Assembly: GCF_009759665.1 (NCBI RefSeq)
Contig: NZ_WQNE01000005.1
Span: 62,001 to 126,000 of the forward strand
DNA from: Bradyrhizobium cajani
GTDB lineage: Bacteria > Pseudomonadota > Alphaproteobacteria > Rhizobiales > Xanthobacteraceae
DNA: 64,000 nucleotides
Direction of reading: 5' to 3'
The notes beneath the pieces are model-generated. The model ran no database searches, was not told the origin of the DNA, and worked only from the letters and a program-made list of their open reading frames with translations. The position numbers were made by a program, and so were the translations under genes. Shown here one piece after another: positions 1 through 8,827 of this stretch (within the stretch, counting starts at the first letter, position 1; every line of letters begins with the position of its first letter).

Positions 1-1
1 G

Positions 2-829
2 GTGCAGCACGGCGATGCGTTGATGAACCGCATAAGGCGGGCGGGGGCCGAAGAGATCGTGCTGGCGCTGTCCTGGTCCAGTCCGCAGGACATCGAGTCC
101 CTGCTCGACCGGTTGCGCGTGATCCCGCTTCCGGTGCGCCTGCTGCCCGATCTCGCGGTGTCGACGGTGCTGCGTCACCAGACCTCGATGCCGCAGCGGG
201 TCTACATGGTGGAAGTTCAGCCGCCGCCGCTGTCGACCCTCGATCGCCTGACCAAGCGGCTGCTCGACGTGAGCGTCGCGGCGACGTCGCTGCTTCTGCT
301 GTTGCCCCCGCTGATCGTCGTGGCGATCGCCATCAAGCTCGAGTCGAGGGGGCCGGTGATCTTCCGGCAGCGCCGCCACGGCTTCAACGGCAAGCCTTTC
401 GTGATCTACAAGCTGCGCAGCATGAGCGTGCAGGAGGACGGCGGCGCGGTGGTGCAGGCGACGAAGCAGGATCCGCGCGTGACCCGGGTCGGACGCCTGA
501 TCCGGCAGACCAGCATCGACGAGCTGCCGCAATTGCTCAACGTGCTCCAGGGCCACATGTCGATCGTCGGACCGCGGCCGCACGCGCTGGTGCACGACTA
601 CGAATATGGCCGCATGATCGCGAACTACGCGTTCCGTCATCACGTCAAGCCGGGCATCACCGGCTGGGCCCAGGTGCATGGCTACCGGGGCGGCACGCCG
701 CAGCTCGAGCTGATGAAGCAGCGGATTGCGCTCGATCTATGGTATATCGATAACTGGAGCCTGATGCTCGATATCCATATCATGTTCAAGACGGCAGTCG
801 AGTTGATCCGGCCGCGTAACGCCTACTGA
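2..829 (+). CDS. Exopolysaccharide initiating sugar transferase (ExoY/WcaJ type), 5' end outside window
   Basis: This is the C-terminal part of a polyprenyl-phosphate sugar-1-phosphate transferase, which loads the first sugar onto undecaprenyl phosphate at the inner membrane. A hydrophobic segment around visible residues 92-112 is followed by the bacterial sugar transferase domain, with [18 protein letters not shown] and VGPRPHA. The stretch before the membrane segment ([11 protein letters not shown]) resembles the end of the CoA-binding-like cytosolic domain found in WcaJ/GumD-type enzymes. The true start lies before the window. A Wzz/tyrosine-kinase gene nearby fits an exopolysaccharide locus. 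The specific sugar cannot be read from the sequence. Confidence 0.9.
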   Translation: MQHGDALMNRIRRAGAEEIVLALSWSSPQDIESLLDRLRVIPLPVRLLPDLAVSTVLRHQTSMPQRVYMVEVQPPPLSTLDRLTKRLLDVSVAATSLLLLLPPLIVVAIAIKLESRGPVIFRQRRHGFNGKPFVIYKLRSMSVQEDGGAVVQATKQDPRVTRVGRLIRQTSIDELPQLLNVLQGHMSIVGPRPHALVHDYEYGRMIANYAFRHHVKPGITGWAQVHGYRGGTPQLELMKQRIALDLWYIDNWSLMLDIHIMFKTAVELIRPRNAY

Positions 830-1039
830 TGTGATCCGCAAGGCGCGCCGCGTCTCGAAACGATACAGGATCACCGGCGCCTGGACTCTCCTGTCTCCGC
901 CTTCCCGCAACAGTTGGCAGCGGGCACAATTGCTCGTCCGGGAAAAGTTGGAAGAGGGCGTCGGGAGGCCTATTGAAAAGGTTCACGATTCGCGCTTACT
1001 AGACCCGGGCGGGCGCAGTTCGGGCCTGAGGGGACCGGT

Positions 1040-1408
1040 ATGGTTGGCAAGAGGCATGCCTCGGAGGAGATTTCGGCCAAGCTTGCGCAGGCCAATGAAC
1101 TCGCGGCCAAGGGCAAGACCCAGCGCGAGATCTCCAAGGCGCTCGGCGTTAGCATCATGACTTACCATCGCTGGAAGAAGATGCTCAAATCGTCTCCGCC
1201 GGCCATGGATCATGAGCGTCGCGTGATCGAAAGCGTCCCGCGCGCGGCATCAGCCGATGCGAGTTCCGAGGAGACGATCAAGCGGCTGGAGTTCGAGAAC
1301 GCCCAGTTGCGGCGTCTCGTCACCGACGTGCTGCTTGAAAAGCTGAAATACGAAGAGGAGCTGCGGGCGCGGCAGGGGACGCGGATGCGTCGGCCCGACA
1401 ACGGCTGA
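1040..1408 (+). CDS. Orphan IS3-OrfA-like helix-turn-helix protein
   Basis: This 122-residue protein has an N-terminal homeodomain-like HTH (ISKALGVSIMTYHRW, about residues 32-46) and a C-terminal leucine-zipper-like segment (LEFENAQLRRLVTDVLLE, about 80-97). This is the layout of IS3-family OrfA transposase subunits. No orfB reading frame or terminal inverted repeat is visible, so a working insertion sequence is not supported. A GAGGGG Shine-Dalgarno precedes the ATG. It lies between the sugar transferase and the convergent tyrosine kinase, with its stop 16 bp from that gene's stop. It may be a domesticated DNA-binding protein or an IS remnant. Confidence 0.7.
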   Translation: MVGKRHASEEISAKLAQANELAAKGKTQREISKALGVSIMTYHRWKKMLKSSPPAMDHERRVIESVPRAASADASSEETIKRLEFENAQLRRLVTDVLLEKLKYEEELRARQGTRMRRPDNG

Positions 1409-1424
1409 TACGCCGCGGTCTGCT

Positions 1425-3737
1425 TCAGCCGCCTCTCATATAATATCCGTTCTGGTAGATGCCGGGCTGCTCGAACCGTTCGAGCATCCGCAGATTCGCC
1501 TTGTTCAGGACCACGCCGAGCAGGCGGTCGTGAAGCTCGGTCTCCGCCAGCAGGTGACGCCGCACGGTCTTGACGCTGGTCGCGCCCCATTCCACCACGA
1601 AGACGAAGGAGTCGATCGCCGGGACGATGGCCCGGACGTCGACGACGGGCGCGAGCGGCGGCAGGTCGACGATGATGTAATCGTAACTCTGGCGCAGCCG
1701 CTCCAGAAGGTCGCGGAATCCCTGCGAGGCCAGGACCTCGTCGGAATGAACGGGCGCCTCGGTCAGGAGTAGCGGCAGCAGCGCCAGTCCGGTCGTCGGC
1801 TCCCGGCCGGTGGCCTGCGCGAGGTCGAGCTTGCCGCTCATGACCTCCAGCCATCCCGCCTGCGGGCGCGGGGTCAGCGAGCGGGCGAGTGTCGGGTTGC
1901 GCAAGTCTGCGTCGATCAGGACCACGCGCCGGCCGGCATCGGCCATCAGCGCCGCAAGGTTGGCGGCGACGGTGGACTTGCCTTCGCTCGGGAGGGTGGA
2001 GGTGATGCCGATCACCTTGTTCTCGCGGACATTGGCCTGGAGCCACGCGCTCACCTTGATGGCGCGAAACGCCTCGGTGAAGACGGAAATGGGATCGTCG
2101 ACCGCGCGCCGTTTCAGCGAATCGCTGAACGCGTAGCGTTGCTCCTCCGTCACCGCAGGCTCCAGCGCGCCTTGCGGCGGGGGAAGGGCGGCAAGATCCG
2201 GCGGATCGGTCACCATCGCGGCGCCGGATCGCGGCAGCACCGGCGAGGCCGACGCGGAGGCAAGCGGAATCACGGACAGACAGCGCGCGCCGAGCTCCTG
2301 CTCGGCCTGCCGCGCCGTGCGGAACACGCCGTCCACGGCCTCGCGCAGCGCCGCGATGCCGACGCTCGCCATCAGCCCCAGCGAGAGCGCGATGGCGAGA
2401 ACCAGCGACGTCACCGGCTTGCTCTTCTTCGTCGGTGCGACCGCGGGGCTGATGATGCGCGCGTCCGTGATCGGGAACGATTGTTGCTGGATCGCCTCCA
2501 TGTAGCGCTGGAGGAAATTGTCGAACAGCGTGTGATAGACCTTGGCGGAGCTCTCGAGCTCGGCCAGGCCGAGCTTGTCGCGATTGGTGAGCTGTCCCTC
2601 CGACACCAGCGTGGCCAGTGACCGCTCGAGATTCTCCTCGCGCGTCCTGGCGATCTCGTAGTCGCTCCGGTAGCTGCCGGCGATCCGTCCAAGCTCCGCG
2701 CGGATGTTGCGGCGGAGCTCTTCCATCTGATCGCGCAGGTTCGCCGCGGCCGCATGGTCCGCGCCGTAGCGTCCCGAAATATTGGCCTCGCGCGCGGAGA
2801 GGTCCATGTACTGGTTGCGCAACCGGGTGATGACTTCGTTCTTCAGCGTGTCCGCGACGGCGCCTTCGCTCACGTCCATCTTGCGGACCTGCTCGATGCG
2901 GTCGAGGCGTGCCTTGGCCTCGCTGGTTGCGCCGCGCGCGGTCGCGAGCTGACTGTTCAGCTCGTAGAGCTGCTGCTCGCCGATCAGCCGGCTGAACGTG
3001 TTGGCACCGGCCGCCGATGTGCCGGCGCCGCCGAGGTCGACGATGTTGTTCTTTTCCTTGAAGTCCAGCACCGCGCGGTCGGCGGCCGCCGCCTTCGACT
3101 TCAGCTCGTTGATGCGGTCCTGCAGCCACGCGCCGGCGCGGGTGACCGTCTGGTATTTGGCGCCGAGCTGGTCGTCGATATAGGCTTCCGCGATCGCGTT
3201 GGCGATCTTTGCCGCGGTCGCGGCGCTCTTCGACGTATAGGAGATGTTCAGGGCATAGGTCTTGTCGGCGCGCGCGATGCTGCGATGGGCGAGAAACTCG
3301 TCGAGCGCGTGCTGCTCGCGATCCTCCGTCGCGCCGGAGGATGCGAACGGATTCCAGCTGCCCGCTCCCGCGAACTCCGGATCGTCGGCAAGATGGAGAT
3401 CCCTCACGACGGCGAGGCCCAGCTTGCGCGAGGCCAGGATCTCGACCTGCGATCCCACCTGGAGCGTGTCGAGCGGGACGTCGCCCTGCGGCTGGAGCTG
3501 GTTCTGGAGCACCCGCAGCGTGGTGCTGTCGATCAGCAGCGTGGTGGTGGCGGTGTATTGCGAAGGCGTGACCAGCAGATAGAGCAGGCCGATCGCGAGC
3601 GCCACGGCGGGCACGATGATGAAGACCCGGTATTGCCGCCGGGCGAGACCGGTGACCTGGTCGATCAGGGCGGACATCGAGCCCGAGGCCTCGTCCCGCC
3701 CATGGTCGACATGCGTTCTGCGCACCAGCATATCCAT
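1425..3737 (-). CDS. Polysaccharide co-polymerase fused to BY-type tyrosine autokinase (Wzz-Wzc/ExoP family)
   Basis: This 770-residue protein controls chain length and export of an exopolysaccharide at the inner membrane. It has a Wzz domain with TM1 about residues 39-56, a long periplasmic coiled-coil region, TM2 about 441-464, and a cytosolic BY-kinase domain. Walker A is STLPSEGKSTVA (Lys about 587), Walker A' is VVLIDADLRNP and Walker B is YIIVDLPPLAP. The last ten residues carry three tyrosines (YQNGYYMRGG), the expected autophosphorylation cluster. Length and order match ExoP-like proteins. It is transcribed towards the sugar transferase end. An internal Met near residue 21 is an alternative start. 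Confidence 0.92.
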   Translation of the reverse strand: MDMLVRRTHVDHGRDEASGSMSALIDQVTGLARRQYRVFIIVPAVALAIGLLYLLVTPSQYTATTTLLIDSTTLRVLQNQLQPQGDVPLDTLQVGSQVEILASRKLGLAVVRDLHLADDPEFAGAGSWNPFASSGATEDREQHALDEFLAHRSIARADKTYALNISYTSKSAATAAKIANAIAEAYIDDQLGAKYQTVTRAGAWLQDRINELKSKAAAADRAVLDFKEKNNIVDLGGAGTSAAGANTFSRLIGEQQLYELNSQLATARGATSEAKARLDRIEQVRKMDVSEGAVADTLKNEVITRLRNQYMDLSAREANISGRYGADHAAAANLRDQMEELRRNIRAELGRIAGSYRSDYEIARTREENLERSLATLVSEGQLTNRDKLGLAELESSAKVYHTLFDNFLQRYMEAIQQQSFPITDARIISPAVAPTKKSKPVTSLVLAIALSLGLMASVGIAALREAVDGVFRTARQAEQELGARCLSVIPLASASASPVLPRSGAAMVTDPPDLAALPPPQGALEPAVTEEQRYAFSDSLKRRAVDDPISVFTEAFRAIKVSAWLQANVRENKVIGITSTLPSEGKSTVAANLAALMADAGRRVVLIDADLRNPTLARSLTPRPQAGWLEVMSGKLDLAQATGREPTTGLALLPLLLTEAPVHSDEVLASQGFRDLLERLRQSYDYIIVDLPPLAPVVDVRAIVPAIDSFVFVVEWGATSVKTVRRHLLAETELHDRLLGVVLNKANLRMLERFEQPGIYQNGYYMRGG

Positions 3738-3910
3738 CGTCGATCAGATCCTCGGCGCCTGGCCCGGCCGGCACATGTGACTCAATCCTTCCCGCCGCGC
3801 GGACGGCGACGGCGTGAACTGGTCGGACCGGCAGCCTGGAGGAAACGGCATGGCCTCGGTTTTGGGCGCGTTTCAACCGCGCCGTCAGACCGGGGCCTTC
3901 ACGCTCGTCG

Positions 3911-3924
3911 CGTTACCTGTAACG
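3911..3924. promoter_or_regulatory. Perfect inverted repeat CGTTAC-ct-GTAACG, candidate operator
   Basis: Two 6-bp arms are separated by 2 bp, about 175 bp upstream of the kinase start, and are followed by an AT-rich stretch containing TTGCAA on the opposite strand. The symmetry suits a dimeric regulator. No regulator is identified. Confidence 0.35.
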
Positions 3925-4236
3925 AAGAAATAATACACAATTGCAACAGGCGGTAAGGTCAAGAGCTCCGGCAATCGCGTGATCCGATGCTTTAGGTGAA
4001 TTGCAATATCATTCATTCACATGACGCCAGCCATTTGGCTCCGTCCGGATATTCCCGCAGTCGTTCGATGCGCCCGGGTTCCCCGGGGAGCACACGAGGC
4101 GTGACACCGGGACTGTTCCGGCCCGCCCAGCGTACCCGGCGGGCGCCAATCTCCCTCGCCCGCGATCGCGGCGGGGATATGGCGAAGGGAAAATCGACCT
4201 TGCTTCAAGCCAGACTACTCGGCGCAGAATAATCGG

Positions 4237-4274
4237 AACGTACACCGGCTAAAGTCGTTTAGCTGGTGTAAGTT
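4237..4274. promoter_or_regulatory. Long imperfect inverted repeat upstream of the ABM-like operon
   Basis: Arms TACACCGGCTAAA and TTTAGCTGGTGTA flank GTCG, with one mismatch in 13 bp. After a further mismatch, AAC pairs with GTT outside. The stem lies about 90 bp before the first gene. There is no T-tract, so an operator or mRNA leader hairpin is more likely than an intrinsic terminator. Confidence 0.45.
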
Positions 4275-4363
4275 TGGACCTGGCGCGTATCCATTGCTGA
4301 TCGTCACGCGGCGCTGCGTTCGCCGCGCTTATGCTTCTGCCCGCCTATAGGAGGGACTCAACT

Positions 4364-4690
4364 ATGCCTACCAAGCCTACCATCGCGCGCATCTGGCGCG
4401 GCCGCACCCGCCGTGACGTTGCCGACATGTACGAAAAATATGTGCGCACCGAGGGCATTCCGCCGCTCGAGAGGACGGCGCTCGGCGTGCAGTTGCTGCG
4501 CGAGGACCGCGAGGAGGAGACGTGGTTCACGACCATCTCGTATTGGCCCGACATGCAGGCGATGACCGCCTTCACCAAGGGAGAGCCCACCAAGGTCCAT
4601 CACCTCGACCGCGATCCCGAACTTCTGATCGAGCTTCCCCAACGGGTCGAGATCCACCGCATCCTGGTCGATGAGCAGGGCCTGCGCTGA
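4364..4690 (+). CDS. ABM-like (dimeric alpha/beta barrel) small protein
   Basis: This 108-residue soluble protein has an antibiotic-biosynthesis-monooxygenase-like pattern. It begins TIARIWRGRT, has a helix with DVADMYEKYV, then FTTISYWPDMQAMTAF and a C-terminal strand. Such folds act as small oxygenases, dehydratases or stress proteins, and no specific activity can be read. I chose the ATG preceded by AGGAGG over one 33 bp upstream that has no ribosome binding site. It heads a three-gene set with the EamA carrier and the CGNR protein. Confidence 0.7.
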   Translation: MPTKPTIARIWRGRTRRDVADMYEKYVRTEGIPPLERTALGVQLLREDREEETWFTTISYWPDMQAMTAFTKGEPTKVHHLDRDPELLIELPQRVEIHRILVDEQGLR

Positions 4691-4701
4691 GCCTTGCCGC
4701 G

Positions 4702-5592
4702 ATGGTGCATAACCTCGCCCTCTTCGCGGTGATGTCGTTGATCTGGGGGCTGACCTGGGCGGCCATCAAGGTCGGTCTCACCGAACTGCCCCCACTGCTG
4801 CTGGCTGCCGCAAGATACCTCTTGGCTGCCGCGCTGCTGGCGCTCGCAGTGCGCGGGGCCAGGGTCGCATTTAGCGAAGGGCGCGCCGCGCGAACGATAG
4901 TTTCAGCGCTGCTGGTCAACACAGGCACCTACGGCTTGCTGTTCTGGGGAATGCAGCACGTTCCCTCAGGGCTGTCGGGCTTGGTCAACCTGGCCCTGAT
5001 CCCGGTTTTGCTGTTTGGCCTTGCCGCGCTCTCCGGCGAGGAGCAGCCAACCTGGCGCCACGCCGTAGTGCTCGCGATAGGCTGTGCCGGCCTCGTCGGG
5101 CTGTTCTGGACGCGGCTCGGCGTTGGGAGCAGTGCGAGCGGCGTCGGACTAGCGGCGATCGTCGTTGGGACCGCCAGCTACTGCGTCGGCAGTGTGGTCG
5201 CGCGTCCATTGATCGGTCCGGTTAAGCCACTCGCGTTGACGATGGTCCAGGCGGCGATCGGAGGTGCGGCACTCCTTGGCTTGTCGCTGGCGCTGGAGCC
5301 GATATCGATATACATGCTCGACGCTTTCCTCACCCCGGCGGCAATCGGCAGTCTGTTGTTCCTGGCGCTGCTCGGCACGATGGTCGCCTTTACTATCTAT
5401 CTCGTGTTGCTGCGCGAATGGGGTACCATGCGCGCGGGGTTCTATGCCTTCGTGTCGCCGATCGTCGCACTCGGCGCCGGCGTGTGGTTCTTCGGAGAAG
5501 CAGTCGGCTGGGTCGAGGCGGCCGGTGCTGCCCTCATGCTGGTGGCGGCCGCGGTGACGCTGCTTCGGCCCCTGGAAAAGAGCCTCGGATGA
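4702..5592 (+). CDS. DMT-superfamily (EamA) membrane transporter
   Basis: This 296-residue inner-membrane protein has about ten hydrophobic segments arranged as two EamA repeats. The first opens with FAVMSLIWGLTWAAIKVGL, the second lies about residues 150-290. Family members export amino acids, metabolites or drugs, and the substrate here is unknown. It starts 11 bp after the ABM-like gene, and its stop overlaps the next start as ATGA, so the three genes are probably one transcript with coupled translation. Confidence 0.88.
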   Translation: MVHNLALFAVMSLIWGLTWAAIKVGLTELPPLLLAAARYLLAAALLALAVRGARVAFSEGRAARTIVSALLVNTGTYGLLFWGMQHVPSGLSGLVNLALIPVLLFGLAALSGEEQPTWRHAVVLAIGCAGLVGLFWTRLGVGSSASGVGLAAIVVGTASYCVGSVVARPLIGPVKPLALTMVQAAIGGAALLGLSLALEPISIYMLDAFLTPAAIGSLLFLALLGTMVAFTIYLVLLREWGTMRAGFYAFVSPIVALGAGVWFFGEAVGWVEAAGAALMLVAAAVTLLRPLEKSLG

Positions 5593-6161
5593 AGCGTTTG
5601 CGCAGTATGGAACATCGGCCGCCCCTGCCTCGCCGCATCGCGGGAAATCTGGCACTCGATTTCGCCAATACGATCAGCTGGCGAGGTACGGACCGCGAGG
5701 TCGATCACCTAGGCGACGCTGAAGGAATGCTGGCTTGGGCGAAGGATGCTGGACTTGTGGGCGCGGACTTCTCGGTCAACGCAACCAAGCGGGCGGTGTT
5801 GGTCGACGACGGTCGGCGTCTGCGCAGAGCGATCGACGAAGTGGGCGCTGCGATCGCGAGTGGCGGGGGACCGGCGGCGCGGGGCTTGGCGGTGATCCAC
5901 GATCTCGCGGCCCGCACTTTCGCGGCCGCAACCCTGACCGGCACACCAGCCAACATCGAGTTCGCTCATGGCGATCGGATCATTGGCCCGATTGCCTGGG
6001 CCGCGGTCGACCTGCTGCGCAGCGGCGAGCTCGGTCGATTGAAGCGATGTCCGCCGCAGGACTGCCGCTGGCTGTTTATCGACCGCACCAAAAATGGATC
6101 GCGCCGCTGGTGCGAGATGGCGACCTGCGGAAACCGCGCGAAATTGCGATTGAGGCGGTAA
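5589..6161 (+). CDS. CGNR zinc-finger protein (ABATE/DUF1470 family)
   Basis: This 190-residue putative regulator has an N-terminal ABATE domain beginning with GNLALDFANTI. The C-terminal zinc finger includes RCPPQDCRWLFID and WCEMATCGNR, giving four cysteines spaced as in the CGNR family. It is thought to bind nucleic acid through the finger. The start overlaps the carrier stop by 4 bp. Family proteins often sit beside the genes they control, so it may regulate this small operon. That is inference. Confidence 0.85.
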   Translation: MKRLRSMEHRPPLPRRIAGNLALDFANTISWRGTDREVDHLGDAEGMLAWAKDAGLVGADFSVNATKRAVLVDDGRRLRRAIDEVGAAIASGGGPAARGLAVIHDLAARTFAAATLTGTPANIEFAHGDRIIGPIAWAAVDLLRSGELGRLKRCPPQDCRWLFIDRTKNGSRRWCEMATCGNRAKLRLRR

Positions 6162-6444
6162 GGCGCCCGCCGCCTCTAAGCGATACCGGGGACACGACCA
6201 GGAAAGGTTGGTTTGCCAATCGCTGATGAGTAGGGGTGAGCTCATTCATCGATGAGCCGTGATGAAGTTGCACGGCTCGCTTCGCGGGTTGCTCCCGCGA
6301 ACGGCCGCCGCGCGCCCATGGCACGCAGGTGACCGCCTCATGGGCCAAGTCTTGTCGCCCGTCTTACGCGGGCCTTTCCAGGAACCATCGCTGGAAGCGT
6401 GAGTTGGCCGGTCGGGCAGGGCGAAAAGTCACACGAGGCCGACC

Positions 6445-6897
6445 GTGCAGCAGGACATGCGCGTGCGTTCCACCGCGCAAATCGCAGGCCATCCGATTCA
6501 TCCGATGCTGGTGCCGATACCGATCGTGTGCTTCATCGGAGCACTGCTGACCGACATCGCCTATGTCGCCAGCGCCGAGATGATGTGGGCCGATTTTTCC
6601 GCCTGGCTTCTGGTCGTCGGAGTCACCTTCGGCGTGCTGGCGGCGATCGCAGGTCTCATCGATTTCCTCGGCAACCGCCTGGTGCGGGCGCAGACGCCGG
6701 CCTGGCCGCACCTGATCGGCAACGCCGTGGTGCTGATCCTGGCGATTGTCAATCTGCTGATCCACACCCGTGATGCCTGGACCTCGGTGTGGCCGACCGG
6801 GCTCGTTCTTTCGGCGATTACCGTGCTGATCCTGCCTGTGACCGGCTGGCTCGGCTGGGCCATGGTGTATCGCCACGGTGTGGGAGTTGCGCGATGA
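6445..6897 (+). CDS. DUF2231 four-helix membrane protein
   Basis: This 150-residue inner-membrane protein has four hydrophobic segments after the family signature [16 protein letters not shown]2231 proteins have no settled function and often accompany redox or sugar-dehydrogenase genes. The GTG start has ACGAGG 7 bp upstream. An ATG 12 bp further in is an alternative. The stop overlaps the next gene (ATGA), so the pair is translationally coupled, suggesting a shared periplasmic oxidation role. Confidence 0.85.
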   Translation: MQQDMRVRSTAQIAGHPIHPMLVPIPIVCFIGALLTDIAYVASAEMMWADFSAWLLVVGVTFGVLAAIAGLIDFLGNRLVRAQTPAWPHLIGNAVVLILAIVNLLIHTRDAWTSVWPTGLVLSAITVLILPVTGWLGWAMVYRHGVGVAR

Positions 6898-8228
6898 TAT
6901 CGAGATTTGCCCGCGCGCTGTTGTGCTCTTCGCTGCTGTGTCTGGCCGGCTGCAATGACGGCAGCGGCGATCCCAGCGCGCAAGTCGGCGCCAACCCGGT
7001 ACTGCCCGACATCCAGCAATATCTTCTGCCGCCGGTGCACATCGCCCGCATCGTCGGCTGGAAGAAGGACGAGACGCCGACCGTTGCGCAGGGTCTGCAG
7101 GTCAAGGCCTTTGCAACCGGCTTGCAGCATCCGCGATTCCTCTATGTGCTTCCCAACGGGGACGTGCTGGTGGTCGAATCCAAGGCGCCGAAGGGCGCCC
7201 CGATCAAGCGGCCGAAGGAAATCGTGATGGGCTACATCGAGTCCTGGGCGACTTCCGGCGGCGATACCGGGGCCAGCAACCGCATCACGCTCTTGCGCGA
7301 CAGCAATGGCGACGGCGTGCCGGACACGCAAAGCGTCTTCCTCGACCATCTCAACTCGCCGTTCGGCGTAGCCCTCGTCGGCAATGATCTCTACGTCGCC
7401 AATACGGATGCGATCGTGAAATATCCCTACACCGAGGGGGACACCAGGATCACGGCGCCCGGCACTGTCCTGACACCGCTGCCGGGCGGGCCGATCAATC
7501 ATCACTGGACCAAGAGCCTTGTCGCAAGTCCCGATGGCTCGAAGCTTTATGCCGGCGTCGGCTCCAACAGCAACATCACCGAGAACGGCATGGAGGCCGA
7601 GCACAATCGCGCCGCGATCCTCGAGGTCGACCGGGCCAGCGGCCGCTGGCGCATCTTCGCGGGCGGCCTGCGCAATCCGAATGGCCTCAGCTTCGAGCCG
7701 CAGACCGGCGCGCTGTGGACCGTGGTGAACGAGCGTGACGAGCTCGGCCCCGATCTCGTCCCGGATTACATGACCTCCGTGAAGGACGGTGGGTTCTACG
7801 GCTGGCCCTACAGCTATTGGGGCCGGCACGTCGATCCCCGCGTCAAGCCGGAGCGGCCGGATCTCGTCGCCAGCGCGATCGTGCCCGACTATGCGCTGAG
7901 CTCGCACGTCGCGCCCCTTGGGCTGGCCTTCTACACCGGCACCAGCCTGCCGGGCGCCTATCGCGGTGGCGCCTTCGTCGGTGAGCATGGCAGCTGGAAC
8001 CGGCAGGTGCTGAACGGCTACAAGGTCGTGTTCGTGCCGTTCGCCGACGGCAAACCGAGCGGTCCGGCGCAGGACGTGGTCACCGGCTTCCTCAATAGCG
8101 ACAACCAGGCGCGCGGCCGCCCCGTCGGCGTCGCCATCGACAAGACCGGCGCGCTGCTGGTGGCCGACGACAGCGGCAATACGGTGTGGCGGGTGAGTGC
8201 GGCGCATCCGCAGCTCACGCAACGTTAA
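6894..8228 (+). CDS. PQQ-dependent sorbosone dehydrogenase-like lipoprotein
   Basis: This 444-residue protein begins with a lipoprotein signal ending LAG-C20, placing it in the periplasm or outer membrane. The remainder is a soluble-glucose-dehydrogenase-type beta-propeller, with motifs such as [35 protein letters not shown] and EHGSWNR. Such proteins oxidise aldoses or sorbosone using PQQ. The substrate is not predictable here. The EHGSWNR and [10 protein letters not shown] segments are typical of the sorbosone dehydrogenase branch. It is coupled to the DUF2231 membrane protein, a possible electron-transfer partner. Confidence 0.85.
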   Translation: MISRFARALLCSSLLCLAGCNDGSGDPSAQVGANPVLPDIQQYLLPPVHIARIVGWKKDETPTVAQGLQVKAFATGLQHPRFLYVLPNGDVLVVESKAPKGAPIKRPKEIVMGYIESWATSGGDTGASNRITLLRDSNGDGVPDTQSVFLDHLNSPFGVALVGNDLYVANTDAIVKYPYTEGDTRITAPGTVLTPLPGGPINHHWTKSLVASPDGSKLYAGVGSNSNITENGMEAEHNRAAILEVDRASGRWRIFAGGLRNPNGLSFEPQTGALWTVVNERDELGPDLVPDYMTSVKDGGFYGWPYSYWGRHVDPRVKPERPDLVASAIVPDYALSSHVAPLGLAFYTGTSLPGAYRGGAFVGEHGSWNRQVLNGYKVVFVPFADGKPSGPAQDVVTGFLNSDNQARGRPVGVAIDKTGALLVADDSGNTVWRVSAAHPQLTQR

Positions 8229-8284
8229 GCTCGCCGGCGCGTTGTCTGGCAGACGATCTCTGAACGCCAAGTCAGGAGTGGACA

Positions 8285-8488
8285 ATGGGTCTTGCTCAAT
8301 ACGCCATCGTGCCGGTGCAGGACGAGTGGGGCGTGCTGCATGACGGCGACGTCAAAAGCAAATACGCCACCAAGGAAGCCGCCTTCGAGTCGGCGGTCGC
8401 CGCCGCCTCGCTGGCACTTCGTCAGGGACACGAGGTTCATGTCAGCGTCCCGGGCCGCGAGGCGGGAGAGACCGCGCTGGGAAGCTAG
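8285..8488 (+). CDS. Small conserved hypothetical protein
   Basis: This 67-residue soluble protein is preceded by AGGAG. The sequence reads as a compact fold (VVPVQDEWGVLHDG-like start, then a helix rich in Ala/Glu, then VHVSVPGRE) reminiscent of DUF2188-type small proteins, in which a strand pair is followed by a helix. I cannot assign a function. A 28-bp palindrome lies 76 bp after its stop. Confidence 0.65.
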   Translation: MGLAQYAIVPVQDEWGVLHDGDVKSKYATKEAAFESAVAAASLALRQGHEVHVSVPGREAGETALGS

Positions 8489-8563
8489 CTTCGTCATACG
8501 ATCAGCCGCCTCGCGCGATACGCGCCATTTCGCGCTGACCTTCGATCCGCCAGATTGATTTCC

Positions 8564-8591
8564 TGCGGACCGGCTCGCGAGCCGGTCCGCA
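8564..8591. terminator. Perfect 28-bp palindrome, terminator-like hairpin
   Basis: The half-site TGCGGACCGGCTCG is followed at once by its exact complement. As RNA it folds to a 12-bp GC-rich stem with a 4-nt loop. There is no U-tract, so rho-independent termination is uncertain. A regulator binding site is possible. Confidence 0.45.
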
Positions 8592-8632
8592 CGCATGACC
8601 GCGGCCGGCGCTTGGAGCCCCCGGGCGCCAAA

Positions 8633-8645
8633 TAACATCATGTTA
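8633..8645. promoter_or_regulatory. 13-bp palindrome TAACATcATGTTA, candidate operator
   Basis: The palindrome is perfect around a central C. It sits in the only AT-rich patch before the carrier gene, next to TTATTGCATAACTGG. It resembles the size and symmetry of GntR-type sites, but no GntR gene is visible in the window. Confidence 0.35.
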
Positions 8646-8827
8646 GGTTTATTGCATAACTGGGTAATTGTGTTAGCCCGGCGAAAGCCTATTGTCGCGA
8701 CCAATCAGACATCAATCGGCAGTGACGAGCGCGCGGAAACTCCGCAGAGCGCCCGGAGATTGCTGCCCAATTTTCGACGAAGCCCGCCAACGGGACACCG
8801 ACAAACTAGGTTGGAGGAATTGCCGAG

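Larger units (their letters stand above)
3738..4363. other. Intergenic region with operator-like inverted repeats, no gene
   Basis: I see no convincing coding sequence here. It separates the leftward kinase gene from the rightward ABM-like operon, so it should hold both promoters. An AT-rich patch near 3920-4020 carries a perfect CGTTAC-ct-GTAACG repeat and a spaced GTGAAT/ATTCAC pair. A long hairpin lies at 4237-4274. The middle (about 4030-4230) shows nothing recognisable. Confidence 0.6.
8489..8827. other. Intergenic region upstream of the MHS-type carrier
   Basis: No gene is supported. It contains a perfect 28-bp palindrome (8564-8591) and a 13-bp palindrome TAACATcATGTTA (8633-8645) in an AT-rich patch, the likeliest place for the carrier gene's promoter and operator. 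Confidence 0.55.

Noticed and set aside
1210..3876. An 888-codon minus-strand frame across the BY-kinase gene
   Set aside because: It is offset from the well-supported kinase frame, and its Arg/Pro/Ala-rich translation shows no domain.
6561..8285. A 574-codon minus-strand frame opposite the DUF2231 and sorbosone-dehydrogenase-like genes
   Set aside because: The plus-strand genes have clear signal peptide, motifs and coupled starts; the minus frame has none.
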